64,000 bases of DNA from Actinomycetota bacterium (GTDB taxonomy: Bacteria > Actinomycetota > Actinomycetes > Propionibacteriales > Nocardioidaceae). Shown here piece after piece: positions 30,412 through 38,107 of this stretch. Location of the stretch: assembly GCA_009701885.1 (NCBI GenBank), contig WLJH01000015.1, positions 29,718 through 93,717 of the forward strand, read 5' to 3'. The stretch's first letter is position 1, and each line of letters begins with the position of its first letter. Position numbers and translations under genes: made by a program. The notes beneath the pieces are model-generated. The model was not told where the DNA came from. It made no database searches and saw only the letters and a program-made list of their open reading frames with translations.

Positions 30412-31266
30412 ATGGCCAAGAAGAACCGCACCAAGGGCAAGCCCAAGAAGACGATGCCCGCCTTCGTGAAGCGTCCCTTCGAGGGGCTGCCCTCGGAGTG
30501 CGACGTGATCGCGCTGCGCGAGCTGGTCCCGGCCGGTACGGCGCCGCTGACCCTCGAGGGGTCCGACCGCGAGGTCGTGCTCTGCTCGCTGCTGCCGATG
30601 GCGGCCCCGGCGATGGTGCGCGAGTCCGGTGCGATCTGGCTCGGCATGCAGGTGCAGCACCACTTCGGCGACCCCGCCCGCGACCTCGGTGCGGTGCTCC
30701 GGAAGGCGGTCGCCCAGGCCGAGGCCAGTGAGCCCGGCATCGTCGGGCTGACCGAGCTGCCCGAGGACGCCCCCCGCCTGCAGGACCTCGTCACCGGCGA
30801 CTCCCTCGACGTGACCGTGCACGAGGGCTTCGACTTCTGGCTCGCCGACGTCGAGGACAAGGACGACCTCGCCGGCGCCCTCGACCAGGCCAACGCCGCG
30901 GCCGTCCCGACCTCGCGCCTGAGCGGCGTCGAGGCGGCGTACTGGACCAACATCGGCACCAAGGAGCACCTGCGCTGGGTCATGCCGCACCCCGAGGACG
31001 CGCTGCTCACCGCCCTCGCCCGCCTGCACGCCGCCGGCAAGGACGTCCTGGTGCCCGGTGCCCGCTTCGTCGGGATGTTCCGCGCCCACGGGCTGCTCGC
31101 CCCGGTGTGGGACCTCGAGGTCGGCACCGGTGCCGACGCGCTCGAGGAGCCGGCCGCCGCGTTCCAGCAGGAGCTCGAGGCCGCGCTCGCCGACGACTCC
31201 GACCTGACCCAGGAGGAGCGCTCGGCCCGCAACGGGCTGGCCAACCGCCAGGTCACGCTGCGCTGA
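30412..31266 (+). CDS. DUF5926 family protein
   Basis: A 284-residue actinobacterial protein of the DUF5926 family. It has the typical basic N-terminus MAKKNRTKGKPKKTMPAFVKRPFEGLPSECDVIALRELVPA and the C-terminal QEERSARNGLANRQVTLR. It has no membrane segment or catalytic motif that I can identify, and no function is established. TAGTTT lies 7 bases before the ATG, so it may also have its own leaderless promoter. A 50-bp perfect palindrome follows. Confidence 0.85.
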   Translation: MAKKNRTKGKPKKTMPAFVKRPFEGLPSECDVIALRELVPAGTAPLTLEGSDREVVLCSLLPMAAPAMVRESGAIWLGMQVQHHFGDPARDLGAVLRKAVAQAEASEPGIVGLTELPEDAPRLQDLVTGDSLDVTVHEGFDFWLADVEDKDDLAGALDQANAAAVPTSRLSGVEAAYWTNIGTKEHLRWVMPHPEDALLTALARLHAAGKDVLVPGARFVGMFRAHGLLAPVWDLEVGTGADALEEPAAAFQQELEAALADDSDLTQEERSARNGLANRQVTLR

Positions 31267-31308
31267 CCGCCTGGCGCTGAGGCTCGCGGGCCGGCGAGCG
31301 GGGTTACT

Positions 31309-31358
31309 CCGAACTCTTTTTCACCCTCAGCTCGAGCTGAGGGTGAAAAAGAGTTCGG
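31309..31358. terminator. Perfect 50-bp palindrome between convergent genes (repeat family C)
   Basis: The 25-base arm beginning CCGAACTCTTTTTCACCCTC is followed directly by its exact inverse. Transcribed from the left it ends ...GAAAAAGAGTTCGG. Outer flanks GGGGTTACT (31300) and ACTACCCC (to 31366) match the other family C members. It lies between DUF5926 and the MFS gene and is the strongest terminator candidate in the window. Confidence 0.8.
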
Positions 31359-31359
31359 A

Positions 31360-32652
31360 CTACCCCGCCGCGACCGCCTGCCCCGGCGCCCCCACCCGCA
31401 CCAGGTGCCGCTCGGCGGCCCGGGCCGCGGGGGCGATGGCGGCTGCTGCGAGGACGACGAGGGCGCCGATGGTGATCCAGCCCCAGGTGCCGACCTCCAT
31501 GGCGAGGAAGGTGTAGGCGGCGGGCGCCCAGACCGAGCCGAGGATGAACCCCAGCTGCGAGACGCCCTGGTACTCCCCGCGGCGGTCGGGGTCGGACAGC
31601 TCGGCCTGCAGGCCCCACGCACCGGCGGAGTCGTAGAGCTCGGCGAAGGTCACCGTGATGTGCCCGATCCACATCAGCGCGATGGTGACCCAGCCGATCG
31701 TGTCGTGGGTGACGAGCAGGATGCCGCACGAGAGCACGAAGAAGAACGCCCCCCGGCGCACCGCCCGCAGCGACGTGCCCACGTCGGACACCCCGCGCGC
31801 GGTGGCCACCTGCAGCGCCACGGCCATGACGGTGTTGGTGCCGAAGAGCCACGCCAGCAGCACTCGCGGGGCGTCGGTCTCCGCGACCAGCCACAGCGGC
31901 ACCACGACGTTGAGCAGCACCTGGTGGGTCGACAGGATCCCGCTGAGGGTCGAGGTGAGGATGAAGGGCCGGTTCCGCAGCGCGGCGCGCGGGTCGCTGC
32001 GCCGGCTGCCCGCCACCGCCGCCTCGAGGGCGGTGTCCCCGGCCTCGGCGTGCGCCTCCGCCTCGCGCGAGAGCCGCGGCATCCGGGTGATCCACGCGGT
32101 GTTGAGCAGCAGGATCACCGCGGTCACCAGCGGGATCGCCATGATCGGTCCGTCGGAGCCGGCGGCCAGTGCGAGGCCGCCCGCGCCGGCGCCGAGGGTG
32201 TAGCCGACGTTGCGCGAGGCCCGCATGTAGGCCAGCGACCGCACGCGCGTCTCCCGCGGGAACACCTCGAACCGGTAGGCGTTGCGCCCCGACCGCATCC
32301 ACGAGGCGGCCAGCTCCAGGGCGATGGTGACGGCGACGTACGCCGCGAACCCCTCGACCAGGAACCACGAGCCGAAGAGCAGCGCCTCGAGGAGCGAGCC
32401 CAGGATCCAGGTACGCCGGGTGCCGACCGCGTCCGCGAGCCGGCCGAGCGGCACCGAGGCGCAGAAGACCACGACGCCGCCGATGGTCAGGCCCAGGCCG
32501 ACCTGCGCAGGGGAGAGCCCGACGATCTGCGTGAAGTAGACCGCCGACCCGGTGAGGAACGCGCCCTCGCCGAAGGCCGACAGCACCGACTGGTAGGACA
32601 TCGAGCGGATGAGCGGGTCGTCGGAGAGCACCTTCGTCATCAGCCGGGTCAC
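31360..32652 (-). CDS. MFS transporter
   Basis: A 430-residue major facilitator protein with about 12 transmembrane helices. The loop 2-3 signature is SVPLGRLADAVGTRRTWILGSLLEA (about residues 67-91). A charged central loop (EAEAHAEAGDTALEAAVAGSRRSDPRAALRNRP) separates the two six-helix halves. The substrate is unknown; drug efflux is a common guess for this layout but not shown. GTG 32652 follows TAGGAT by 6 bases. Only 2 bases separate its stop from the palindrome. Confidence 0.88.
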   Translation of the reverse strand: MTRLMTKVLSDDPLIRSMSYQSVLSAFGEGAFLTGSAVYFTQIVGLSPAQVGLGLTIGGVVVFCASVPLGRLADAVGTRRTWILGSLLEALLFGSWFLVEGFAAYVAVTIALELAASWMRSGRNAYRFEVFPRETRVRSLAYMRASRNVGYTLGAGAGGLALAAGSDGPIMAIPLVTAVILLLNTAWITRMPRLSREAEAHAEAGDTALEAAVAGSRRSDPRAALRNRPFILTSTLSGILSTHQVLLNVVVPLWLVAETDAPRVLLAWLFGTNTVMAVALQVATARGVSDVGTSLRAVRRGAFFFVLSCGILLVTHDTIGWVTIALMWIGHITVTFAELYDSAGAWGLQAELSDPDRRGEYQGVSQLGFILGSVWAPAAYTFLAMEVGTWGWITIGALVVLAAAAIAPAARAAERHLVRVGAPGQAVAAG

Positions 32653-32759
32653 CGGCGCATCCTAGGTAAAGGGCCGGGCCCCGGCGTACTCGATACTGGC
32701 GGGTCCCGCGTCGCCGCGTCGTCGGCGTACGACGGCAGGCGCTGGGCCGGGGGCACGGG

Positions 32760-33704
32760 TCAGCCCGAGCGGTCGCCGTCGTCCTCGCGCCGGCGCAGCG
32801 CCCACGGCCGCAGCGAGGAGTAGCCCTTCACCGAGGTCCGCGGCACCCGGCGCAGCGACCACGTCGGGTCGTCCCCGAGCTGCTCGCGCATGCCGTCGTC
32901 GACCAGCACGGTGCCGTCGCGGGCGATGCCGGTGAGGCGGGCAGCGATGTTGACGGTCGGGCCGAGCACGTCTCCGAGGCGGGTCACGACGTCGCCGTAC
33001 GCGATGCCGGCGCGCACCTGCGGGAACGGGTCGTCCTCGTCGGAGCCCATCGCCACCAACGTCAGCGCGATCCGCGCGGCCGCGGCGGGGTCGTCGGCGA
33101 CGAGCAGCACCTCGTCCCCAATGTTCTTGATGACCCGGCCGCCGTGGTCGACGACGACCTCGGTGGTGCGGGCCTCGAAGGTCTCGATCCACGCGACCAG
33201 CTCGGCGTCGCGCATCGAGCGGGAGCGGGAGGTGAAGCCGACGATGTCGCAGAAGCAGACCGCCTGCGGGGTCGTCCCGGCCGTGGCCCCGGTCTCGTCG
33301 GACTCCGTGCCGGCCATCAGCCGACCGGAGGCGCCGGCGAGGTGCCGGCGCCAGACGTAGGACTGCAGCCGTTCGACCCGGGGGAGGACCTCACCGGTCA
33401 GCACCCGGAGCCGCTCGACCGGGTCGGCGTCGGGGTCGGCGGCCGCGACCCGGGCCAGCAGCGTGGTCTGCCACTCCGCGAGCCGGGCGAAGGAGCGGCC
33501 CCAGGTGCGCACCAGCGCCGCCTGGGAGTCCTCGCCGAGGATGCCGAGCCCCACGAGGTCCCCGGCCAGCTGCAGCGCCTCGACGTCGGCGGCGGTGAAG
33601 GCCGGGTCGTCGTCGGCGGTGGCCGCGAAGCCGAGCAGGCGCCACAGCTCGCGCGCGACCTCGAGGGGGACGCCGGCGGCGGCCGCGACCTCGAGCCGGG
33701 TCAA
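32760..33704 (-). CDS. Class III adenylate/guanylate cyclase domain protein
   Basis: At least 314 residues. The C-terminal cyclase domain is complete: metal-binding Asp in AVCFCDIVGFTSRS and in VIKNIGDEVLLVAD, and the transition-state Asn/Arg in VNIAARLTGI. The N-terminal 150 residues match the regulatory domain seen in actinobacterial cyclases. The only standard start codon is the TTG at 33704, but the frame stays open upstream and reads LDDEGSVEELLLGERPSLTRLEV, which belongs to that domain. A CTG at 33851 (reading STPEQPGRPED) with GGAG upstream is a possible true start. Confidence 0.85.
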   Translation of the reverse strand: MTRLEVAAAAGVPLEVARELWRLLGFAATADDDPAFTAADVEALQLAGDLVGLGILGEDSQAALVRTWGRSFARLAEWQTTLLARVAAADPDADPVERLRVLTGEVLPRVERLQSYVWRRHLAGASGRLMAGTESDETGATAGTTPQAVCFCDIVGFTSRSRSMRDAELVAWIETFEARTTEVVVDHGGRVIKNIGDEVLLVADDPAAAARIALTLVAMGSDEDDPFPQVRAGIAYGDVVTRLGDVLGPTVNIAARLTGIARDGTVLVDDGMREQLGDDPTWSLRRVPRTSVKGYSSLRPWALRRREDDGDRSG

Positions 33705-33870
33705 CGAGGGGCGCTCGCCGAGCAGCAGCTCCTCGACCGACCCCTCGTCGTCGAGGTCGGGTGCGGGGTCAGGTACTGGGTCGGGCGCGGGCGGCGGGGC
33801 GCCGGGACCGGCCGGGTCCTCGGGCCGTCCGGGCTGCTCGGGGGTGCTCAGCGCGGGGCTCCGGACCGGG

Positions 33871-34251
33871 TCAGGACTGCTCGCCGCCCCCGGCGAAGCG
33901 TTCCTTGGCCACCGCTTCGAGCTGCTCGCCGAACTTCGGCATCTCGACCGCGAGCCGGTTGAGCTGGTCGGCGGTGAAGTGGATGAGCTCCAGCGGGGTC
34001 AGCGCCACGATGCTGGCCGAGCGCAGCGAGTGGTTGAGGATCGCGGCCTCGCCGACGATGTCACCCTCCCCGACCTGGGCGATCTCCTTGCCGTGCTGAC
34101 GCACCGAGACCGTGCCGGACAAGATGATGTAGGCCTTGTCGGCGCCGGTGCGCTCCGAGATCGGGGCCCAGCCCTCCGGCAGGGTCACGCGGGTGCCGGC
34201 CGAGCTGATCTTCGCGATCTCCTGAGGAGTGAACGCGCTGAAGAACGACAT
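33871..34251 (-). CDS. Stand-alone cyclic nucleotide-binding domain protein
   Basis: A 126-residue single-domain cNMP-binding protein: KAYIILSGTVSVRQHGKEIAQVGEGDIVGEAAILNHSLRSASIVAL, with the phosphate-binding cassette around GEAAILNHSLRSAS. It is encoded just upstream of the cyclase on the same strand and may bind its product or regulate it. It has no DNA-binding part. AAGGACC lies upstream of the ATG. Confidence 0.88.
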   Translation of the reverse strand: MSFFSAFTPQEIAKISSAGTRVTLPEGWAPISERTGADKAYIILSGTVSVRQHGKEIAQVGEGDIVGEAAILNHSLRSASIVALTPLELIHFTADQLNRLAVEMPKFGEQLEAVAKERFAGGGEQS

Positions 34252-34345
34252 GGGGGTCCTTTCCGCCGGTCGTGGGTCCTCCCGGCCGCATCCTCGCGGA
34301 CGCGTGTCAGAGGTGTAAAGGAAGCGTCTCGCGGGTCACAGCAGG

Positions 34346-35563
34346 TCAGAGCGGGTCGCGGGTGATCGGGCAGCTCATGCAGCGCGGGCCGCCGCGGCCC
34401 GAGCCGAGCTCGGATCCGGCGATCCGCACGACCTCGATCCCGGCCTCCTCGAGCCGGTCGTTGGTCTCGTCGTTGCGCTCGTAGGCGACCGCGACCCGGG
34501 GTGCCAGCGCCAGGGTGTTGTTGCCGTCGTCCCACTGCTCGCGTTCGGCGGTGACCGGGTCCAGGCCGGTGTCGATCTGGTGCAGCTGGTCGATGCCCAT
34601 CGCGCGCGCCGCCGCCACGAGGAACGGCTCGGGCTCGGCGACGCTGAGGGTCAGCGTGGCCTCGTCGCCCTGCTCGGTCATGGTCACGGCGTGGGCGACG
34701 AGGGAGTCGGCGACGTTGGGGTACATCACGACCTTGTCGACGTCGACGAGCGTGCAGATCGTGTCCAGGTGCATCGTGGCCCGCTCCTGGGCGATCGGCA
34801 CCGCCAGCACCGTGCGCGCGAGCCCGGCGTGGAAGACCTGGCGGGCGAAGCGCTCGACACCGGCCGGCGTCGTACGCTCCCCGACGCCGACGGCGATCAC
34901 GCCCGGCGCGAGGTGCAGGACGTCGCCGCCCTCGACGTGCTCGGAGTGCCAGCCGTGGATCTTGCGGGTGCCGCGGAAGCGGGGGTGCTCGGTGTAGATC
35001 AGCTCGGTCAGCTGGGTCTCGCGCGAGCGCGCCGGCATGGCCAGCGAGGTGATGGCGACCCGGTCGCGCACCCACACGCTGGAGTCGCGGGTGAAGAGCA
35101 GGTTGGGCAGCGGGTCGACCAGGAAGTCGTACGGCGAGAGCAGGCTCGTGACCAGGCCGAACCCACCGCGCACCTCGTCGTTGCGGATGCCGGCCGTGAG
35201 GTAGGCCGTCAGCTCCTCGGGCGAGGCGTCGTGGAGGAAGTGCGCGAGGTAGGTGCGCAGGGTGTCGCCGAGGTGCAGCCCCGAGAGGGCGGAGGTGACC
35301 GCGTGGTTGCGGGCGATCTCGTCCTGCAGGGTCTCGGTGAGCAGCTCGGTCAGGTAGAGCACCTCGACGTCGCGGTCGCGCAGCGCCTGGGCGAAGGCGT
35401 CGTGCTCCTCCTGCGCGCGGGCCACCCAGGGGATGCCGTCGAAGAGCAGCCGGTCGTTGTTGCGCGGGGTCAGCCGCTTCAGCTCGTTGCCGGGCCGGTG
35501 CAGCATGACCGTGCGGAGACGACCGACCTCGCTGTCGGCGTACGGGGCGGGGCGCTCGCTCAT
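34346..35563 (-). CDS. arcA: Arginine deiminase
   Basis: A 405-residue arginine deiminase (arginine to citrulline + ammonia). Family signatures: [25 protein letters not shown] near the N-terminus, [49 protein letters not shown] and the catalytic Cys in [17 protein letters not shown] at the end. No arcB, arcC or arcD homologs are adjacent, so it may serve arginine catabolism or acid tolerance rather than a full ADI operon. I choose ATG 35563 (TAGGGT 7 bases upstream) over the GTG at 35572. Confidence 0.94.
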   Translation of the reverse strand: MSERPAPYADSEVGRLRTVMLHRPGNELKRLTPRNNDRLLFDGIPWVARAQEEHDAFAQALRDRDVEVLYLTELLTETLQDEIARNHAVTSALSGLHLGDTLRTYLAHFLHDASPEELTAYLTAGIRNDEVRGGFGLVTSLLSPYDFLVDPLPNLLFTRDSSVWVRDRVAITSLAMPARSRETQLTELIYTEHPRFRGTRKIHGWHSEHVEGGDVLHLAPGVIAVGVGERTTPAGVERFARQVFHAGLARTVLAVPIAQERATMHLDTICTLVDVDKVVMYPNVADSLVAHAVTMTEQGDEATLTLSVAEPEPFLVAAARAMGIDQLHQIDTGLDPVTAEREQWDDGNNTLALAPRVAVAYERNDETNDRLEEAGIEVVRIAGSELGSGRGGPRCMSCPITRDPL

Positions 35564-35616
35564 GGACCGCACCCTAGTGAACGCGGGCCTAGTCCCCGGC
35601 CACCCGTGAGGTCCGG

Positions 35617-35660
35617 ACGGCCGAGCAGTCAGTTCCTCGCCCTCGAGCAGTCAGTCGCCT
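35617..35660. repeat. Family E repeat units (two)
   Basis: GCCGAGCAGTCAGTTCCTCG and CTCGAGCAGTCAGTCGCC follow each other in the gap between arcA and pheA. They match the unit of the tandem array at 24773 and the inverted set at 38041. Confidence 0.6.
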
Positions 35661-35676
35661 GCCGCCGCGTGCGAGG

Positions 35677-36522
35677 TCAGGCCTGCGCGCGGAACGGGTC
35701 GGCCGGGTAGACCCCGAGGATCGTGATGTCGGTGGTGAAGAAGGCCAGCTCCTCCAGCGCATTGCGCAGCGGCGTCTCCTCGGGGTGCCCGTCGACCTCG
35801 GCGAGGAACTGCGTCGCGGTGAACTGCCCGTCGACCATGTAGCTCTCCAGCTTGGTCATGTTCACGCCGTTGGTCGCGAAGCCCCCCAGCGCCTTGTAGA
35901 GCGCGGCCGGCAGGTTGCGCACGTTGAAGACGAAGCTGGTCACCACGGGGCCGTTGCCCGGCGGGGCCTGCACGAAGTCGCGGCTGAGCACGACGAACCG
36001 GGTCGTGTTGTGGTCCTCGTCCTCGACGTCGGCGGCGAGCACCTCCAGGCCGTAGATCTCCGCGGCCAGCGGCGGGCTGATCGAGGCCTGGGTGGGGTCC
36101 TTGGCCTCCGCGACCTCCCGGGCGGCGCCGGCGGTGTCGCCCGAGATGAGCGGGGTCAGGCCGTGCTCGCGGATGATCCGGCGGCACTGGCCCAGGGCGT
36201 GCACGTGGCTGTGCACGGTGCGGATCGTGTCCAGGCTCGCGCCCGGCACGGCCATCAGGTGGAACCGGATCCGCAGGAAGTGCTCGGCCACGATGTGCAG
36301 CCCGCTGCCGGGCAGGAAGTGGTGGATGTCGGCGACCCGGCCGGCGATGGAGTTGTCGATCGGGATCATCGCCAGCTCGGCCTCACCGCCCGCCACCGCG
36401 GCGAACACGTCCTCGAAGGAGGCGCACGGCAGGGCCTCCAGGTCGGGGTAGTGCTCCTGGCACACGATGTGGGAGTTGGCGCCCGGCTCTCCCTGGTAGG
36501 CGATGCGTCGCGGATCCGGCAC
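35677..36522 (-). CDS. pheA: Prephenate dehydratase
   Basis: A 281-residue enzyme for phenylalanine synthesis (prephenate to phenylpyruvate). It starts MPDPRRIAYQGEPGANSH, with the catalytic TTRF motif in DEDHNTTRFVVLSRD (about residues 180-190) and a C-terminal ACT domain. The ACT allosteric motif normally written ESRP reads LESYMVDGQF here, so Phe feedback may be altered. GTG 36522 has TAGACT 6 bases upstream, the leaderless pattern. Confidence 0.93.
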   Translation of the reverse strand: MPDPRRIAYQGEPGANSHIVCQEHYPDLEALPCASFEDVFAAVAGGEAELAMIPIDNSIAGRVADIHHFLPGSGLHIVAEHFLRIRFHLMAVPGASLDTIRTVHSHVHALGQCRRIIREHGLTPLISGDTAGAAREVAEAKDPTQASISPPLAAEIYGLEVLAADVEDEDHNTTRFVVLSRDFVQAPPGNGPVVTSFVFNVRNLPAALYKALGGFATNGVNMTKLESYMVDGQFTATQFLAEVDGHPEETPLRNALEELAFFTTDITILGVYPADPFRAQA

Positions 36523-36550
36523 CCGCGCAGTCTAGGCCGCGGCCGCCGCC

Positions 36551-36676
36551 CGTCGCCGTCGCGAGCGGCGCCAGACGCGTGGCCTGGCAAGGCGCCGATG
36601 CGAAGGCCCACTCGTTCGTTCGTCGAGCGTCGGCAACGCAGACAGGGCGCGCGGATGGTGTCGCGTAGCAGGCGAC
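36551..36676 (-). repeat. Dispersed repeat family G, copy 1 (about 126 bp, inverted)
   Basis: On the minus strand this region aligns along its length with 39760-39885. Shared blocks include GCGCCTTGCC, GGCGTTGC-like and CGCCGCTCGCGACGGCG. It fills the gap between pheA and the DUF4446 gene. No ORF or known RNA family is evident. Confidence 0.6.
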
Positions 36677-36706
36677 GGGCGGTGGCCGCGGGCTAGGTTC
36701 GCTGCC

Positions 36707-37105
36707 GTGGAGATCCTGGTCGTGCTCACCCTGGTGGTCGCCCTCGCCGCGCTGGCCTGTGCCGTGCAGGCCCTGCGGACCGTCCGGGCGGGCGCCCGAC
36801 GCGACTCGGTCGAGGCGCTGCCCGAGGACGTCCTGGGTCTGCGCCAGGAGGTCGCCGCGCTCCGCGCCGAGGGCCGTGATGCCCTGCGGCACCTGGCCGC
36901 GGTCCGCTACGACGCCTTCGGCGACATGGGCGGGCACCTCTCCTGGTCGGTGGCCCTGCTCGACGACGGCGGCAACGGCGTGGTGCTCACCTCGATCCAC
37001 GGCCGCTCCGAGGCCCGCACCTACGCCAAGTCGATCGCCTCTTGGCGCTGCGACCTGCAGCTCTCGCCCGAGGAGTCCGAGGCCGTCGAGGCGGCGCGTC
37101 CGTAG
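36707..37105 (+). CDS. DUF4446 family membrane-anchored protein
   Basis: A 132-residue protein with one N-terminal transmembrane helix (ILVVLTLVVALAALACAVQAL), a short coiled coil (EDVLGLRQEVAALRAEGRDAL) and a C-terminal domain ending SWRCDLQLSPEESEAVEAA. LAAVRYDAFGDMGGHLSWSVALLDDGGNGVVLTSIHGR is the DUF4446 signature. It is found in actinobacteria and Firmicutes with no known role. GTG 36707 has TAGGTT 7 bases upstream. Confidence 0.85.
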   Translation: MEILVVLTLVVALAALACAVQALRTVRAGARRDSVEALPEDVLGLRQEVAALRAEGRDALRHLAAVRYDAFGDMGGHLSWSVALLDDGGNGVVLTSIHGRSEARTYAKSIASWRCDLQLSPEESEAVEAARP

Positions 37106-37116
37106 GGGCTGGCCCG

Positions 37117-37190
37117 CGGAAGGTTCGGCTGGTGCCGGCTGGACCTTTCGGTCCACGGGCGAAGGTCCAGCCGTACGCCGAAAGTTCTGA
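37117..37190. repeat. Diverged family B hairpins
   Basis: GGAAGGTTCGGCTGGTGCCG, then GGTCCACGGGCGAAGGTCC and CCGTACGCCGAAAGTTC, form overlapping imperfect hairpins after the DUF4446 stop. They resemble the GGAAGGTTCAGCGG elements at 27887 but the core has changed. Confidence 0.4.
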
Positions 37191-37230
37191 CCCAGCCGCC
37201 GTCCCGCCGCCGTACGCCGCCGCGCCCGGC

Positions 37231-37971
37231 TCAGAGCAGGCTGAGCGCCCCGACGACGGCGAGCCCCACCGCGGCGACCGCGGCCACCTTCGTCACGATC
37301 CCGGCCGTCCGGGCCGATCCCGCGGCTGACTCCACCAGCTGCTCCTCGGTGCGCGTGGTGATCACGAGGTCGCCCTTGGCCGGTGCTCCCACGACCAGCC
37401 GGCCGTCCCGCTCGCTGACCTCCCCGCGCACGAACAGCCGCGTGCCGGGCTCCAGCACCCACTCCTCGTGCTCGAACCCGATCGTGTCCCGTCCGCCACC
37501 GCGACGACCCTCGCGGAACTCCGACACGGTCCGCCGCGCCCCGTCGACCCCCGAGGTCGGCTCGACGAGCACCTCGCCGGTGGCGTCGCGCAGCACGAAG
37601 GCCGACTCCGAGCTCTCCGAGGTGACGGTCTCCTCCGCGGTCGAGGAGGTCCGGTTGCCCTGGGCGTCCTTGCTGACCTTCGTGTAGCGCCGGGTCACCA
37701 CCTGGCGGTGCCACACGCACGGCGTACCCGTCTCCGGGGACCGCAGCGGACCACCGGGCCCGGGCGCCGCCTCGCCGGAGAGCTCGACGACCTCGCGGTA
37801 GGACCCGGCCCCGGCTGCCGCCGAGGCGGCCGCCGCGAGCTCGCGCAGCGTCGCGACCGTGGAGGTCTCGGTCGCCAGCATCGCCCCGCGTCGCCGCTCG
37901 GCCGACCGGCCCATCCACCAGGCCACGCCCGCGACCGCCGCCGCCACTGCCGCCGCCACCAGGAATCCCAT
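37231..37971 (-). CDS. GIDE-domain membrane protein (E3 ligase-like fold)
   Basis: A 246-residue protein with an N-terminal transmembrane helix (FLVAAAVAAAVAGVAWWMG), a central GIDE/BAM-like domain (TPCVWHRQVVTRRYTKVSKDAQGNRTSST...; GFEHEEWVLEPGTRLFVRGEVSERDGRLVVGAP) and a C-terminal helix (VTKVAAVAAVGLAVVGALSLL). The GIDE domain is named from the mitochondrial E3 ligase MULAN, but no RING domain is present here. The bacterial function is unknown. Confidence 0.82.
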   Translation of the reverse strand: MGFLVAAAVAAAVAGVAWWMGRSAERRRGAMLATETSTVATLRELAAAASAAAGAGSYREVVELSGEAAPGPGGPLRSPETGTPCVWHRQVVTRRYTKVSKDAQGNRTSSTAEETVTSESSESAFVLRDATGEVLVEPTSGVDGARRTVSEFREGRRGGGRDTIGFEHEEWVLEPGTRLFVRGEVSERDGRLVVGAPAKGDLVITTRTEEQLVESAAGSARTAGIVTKVAAVAAVGLAVVGALSLL

Positions 37972-38040
37972 GCTGTGCTCCTCGACCCGTCCGTCCCGAG
38001 AGTCGGGGTCAGCCTGGCAGAGCGGGGCCCCGCAGTGCGA

Positions 38041-38107
38041 GGAAGTGACCGGTCGACCGCGAGCAACTGACCGTTCGGCCCCAAGAACCTGACTGCTCGG
38101 CGGTCCT
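38041..38107 (-). repeat. Family E repeat units, inverted
   Basis: On the minus strand the order is GCCGAGCAGTCAGGTTCTTG, then CCGAACGGTCAGTTGCTCG, then ACCGGTCACTTCCTCG. These are three degenerate units about 22-25 bp apart. They fill the gap between two minus-strand genes. Confidence 0.55.
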
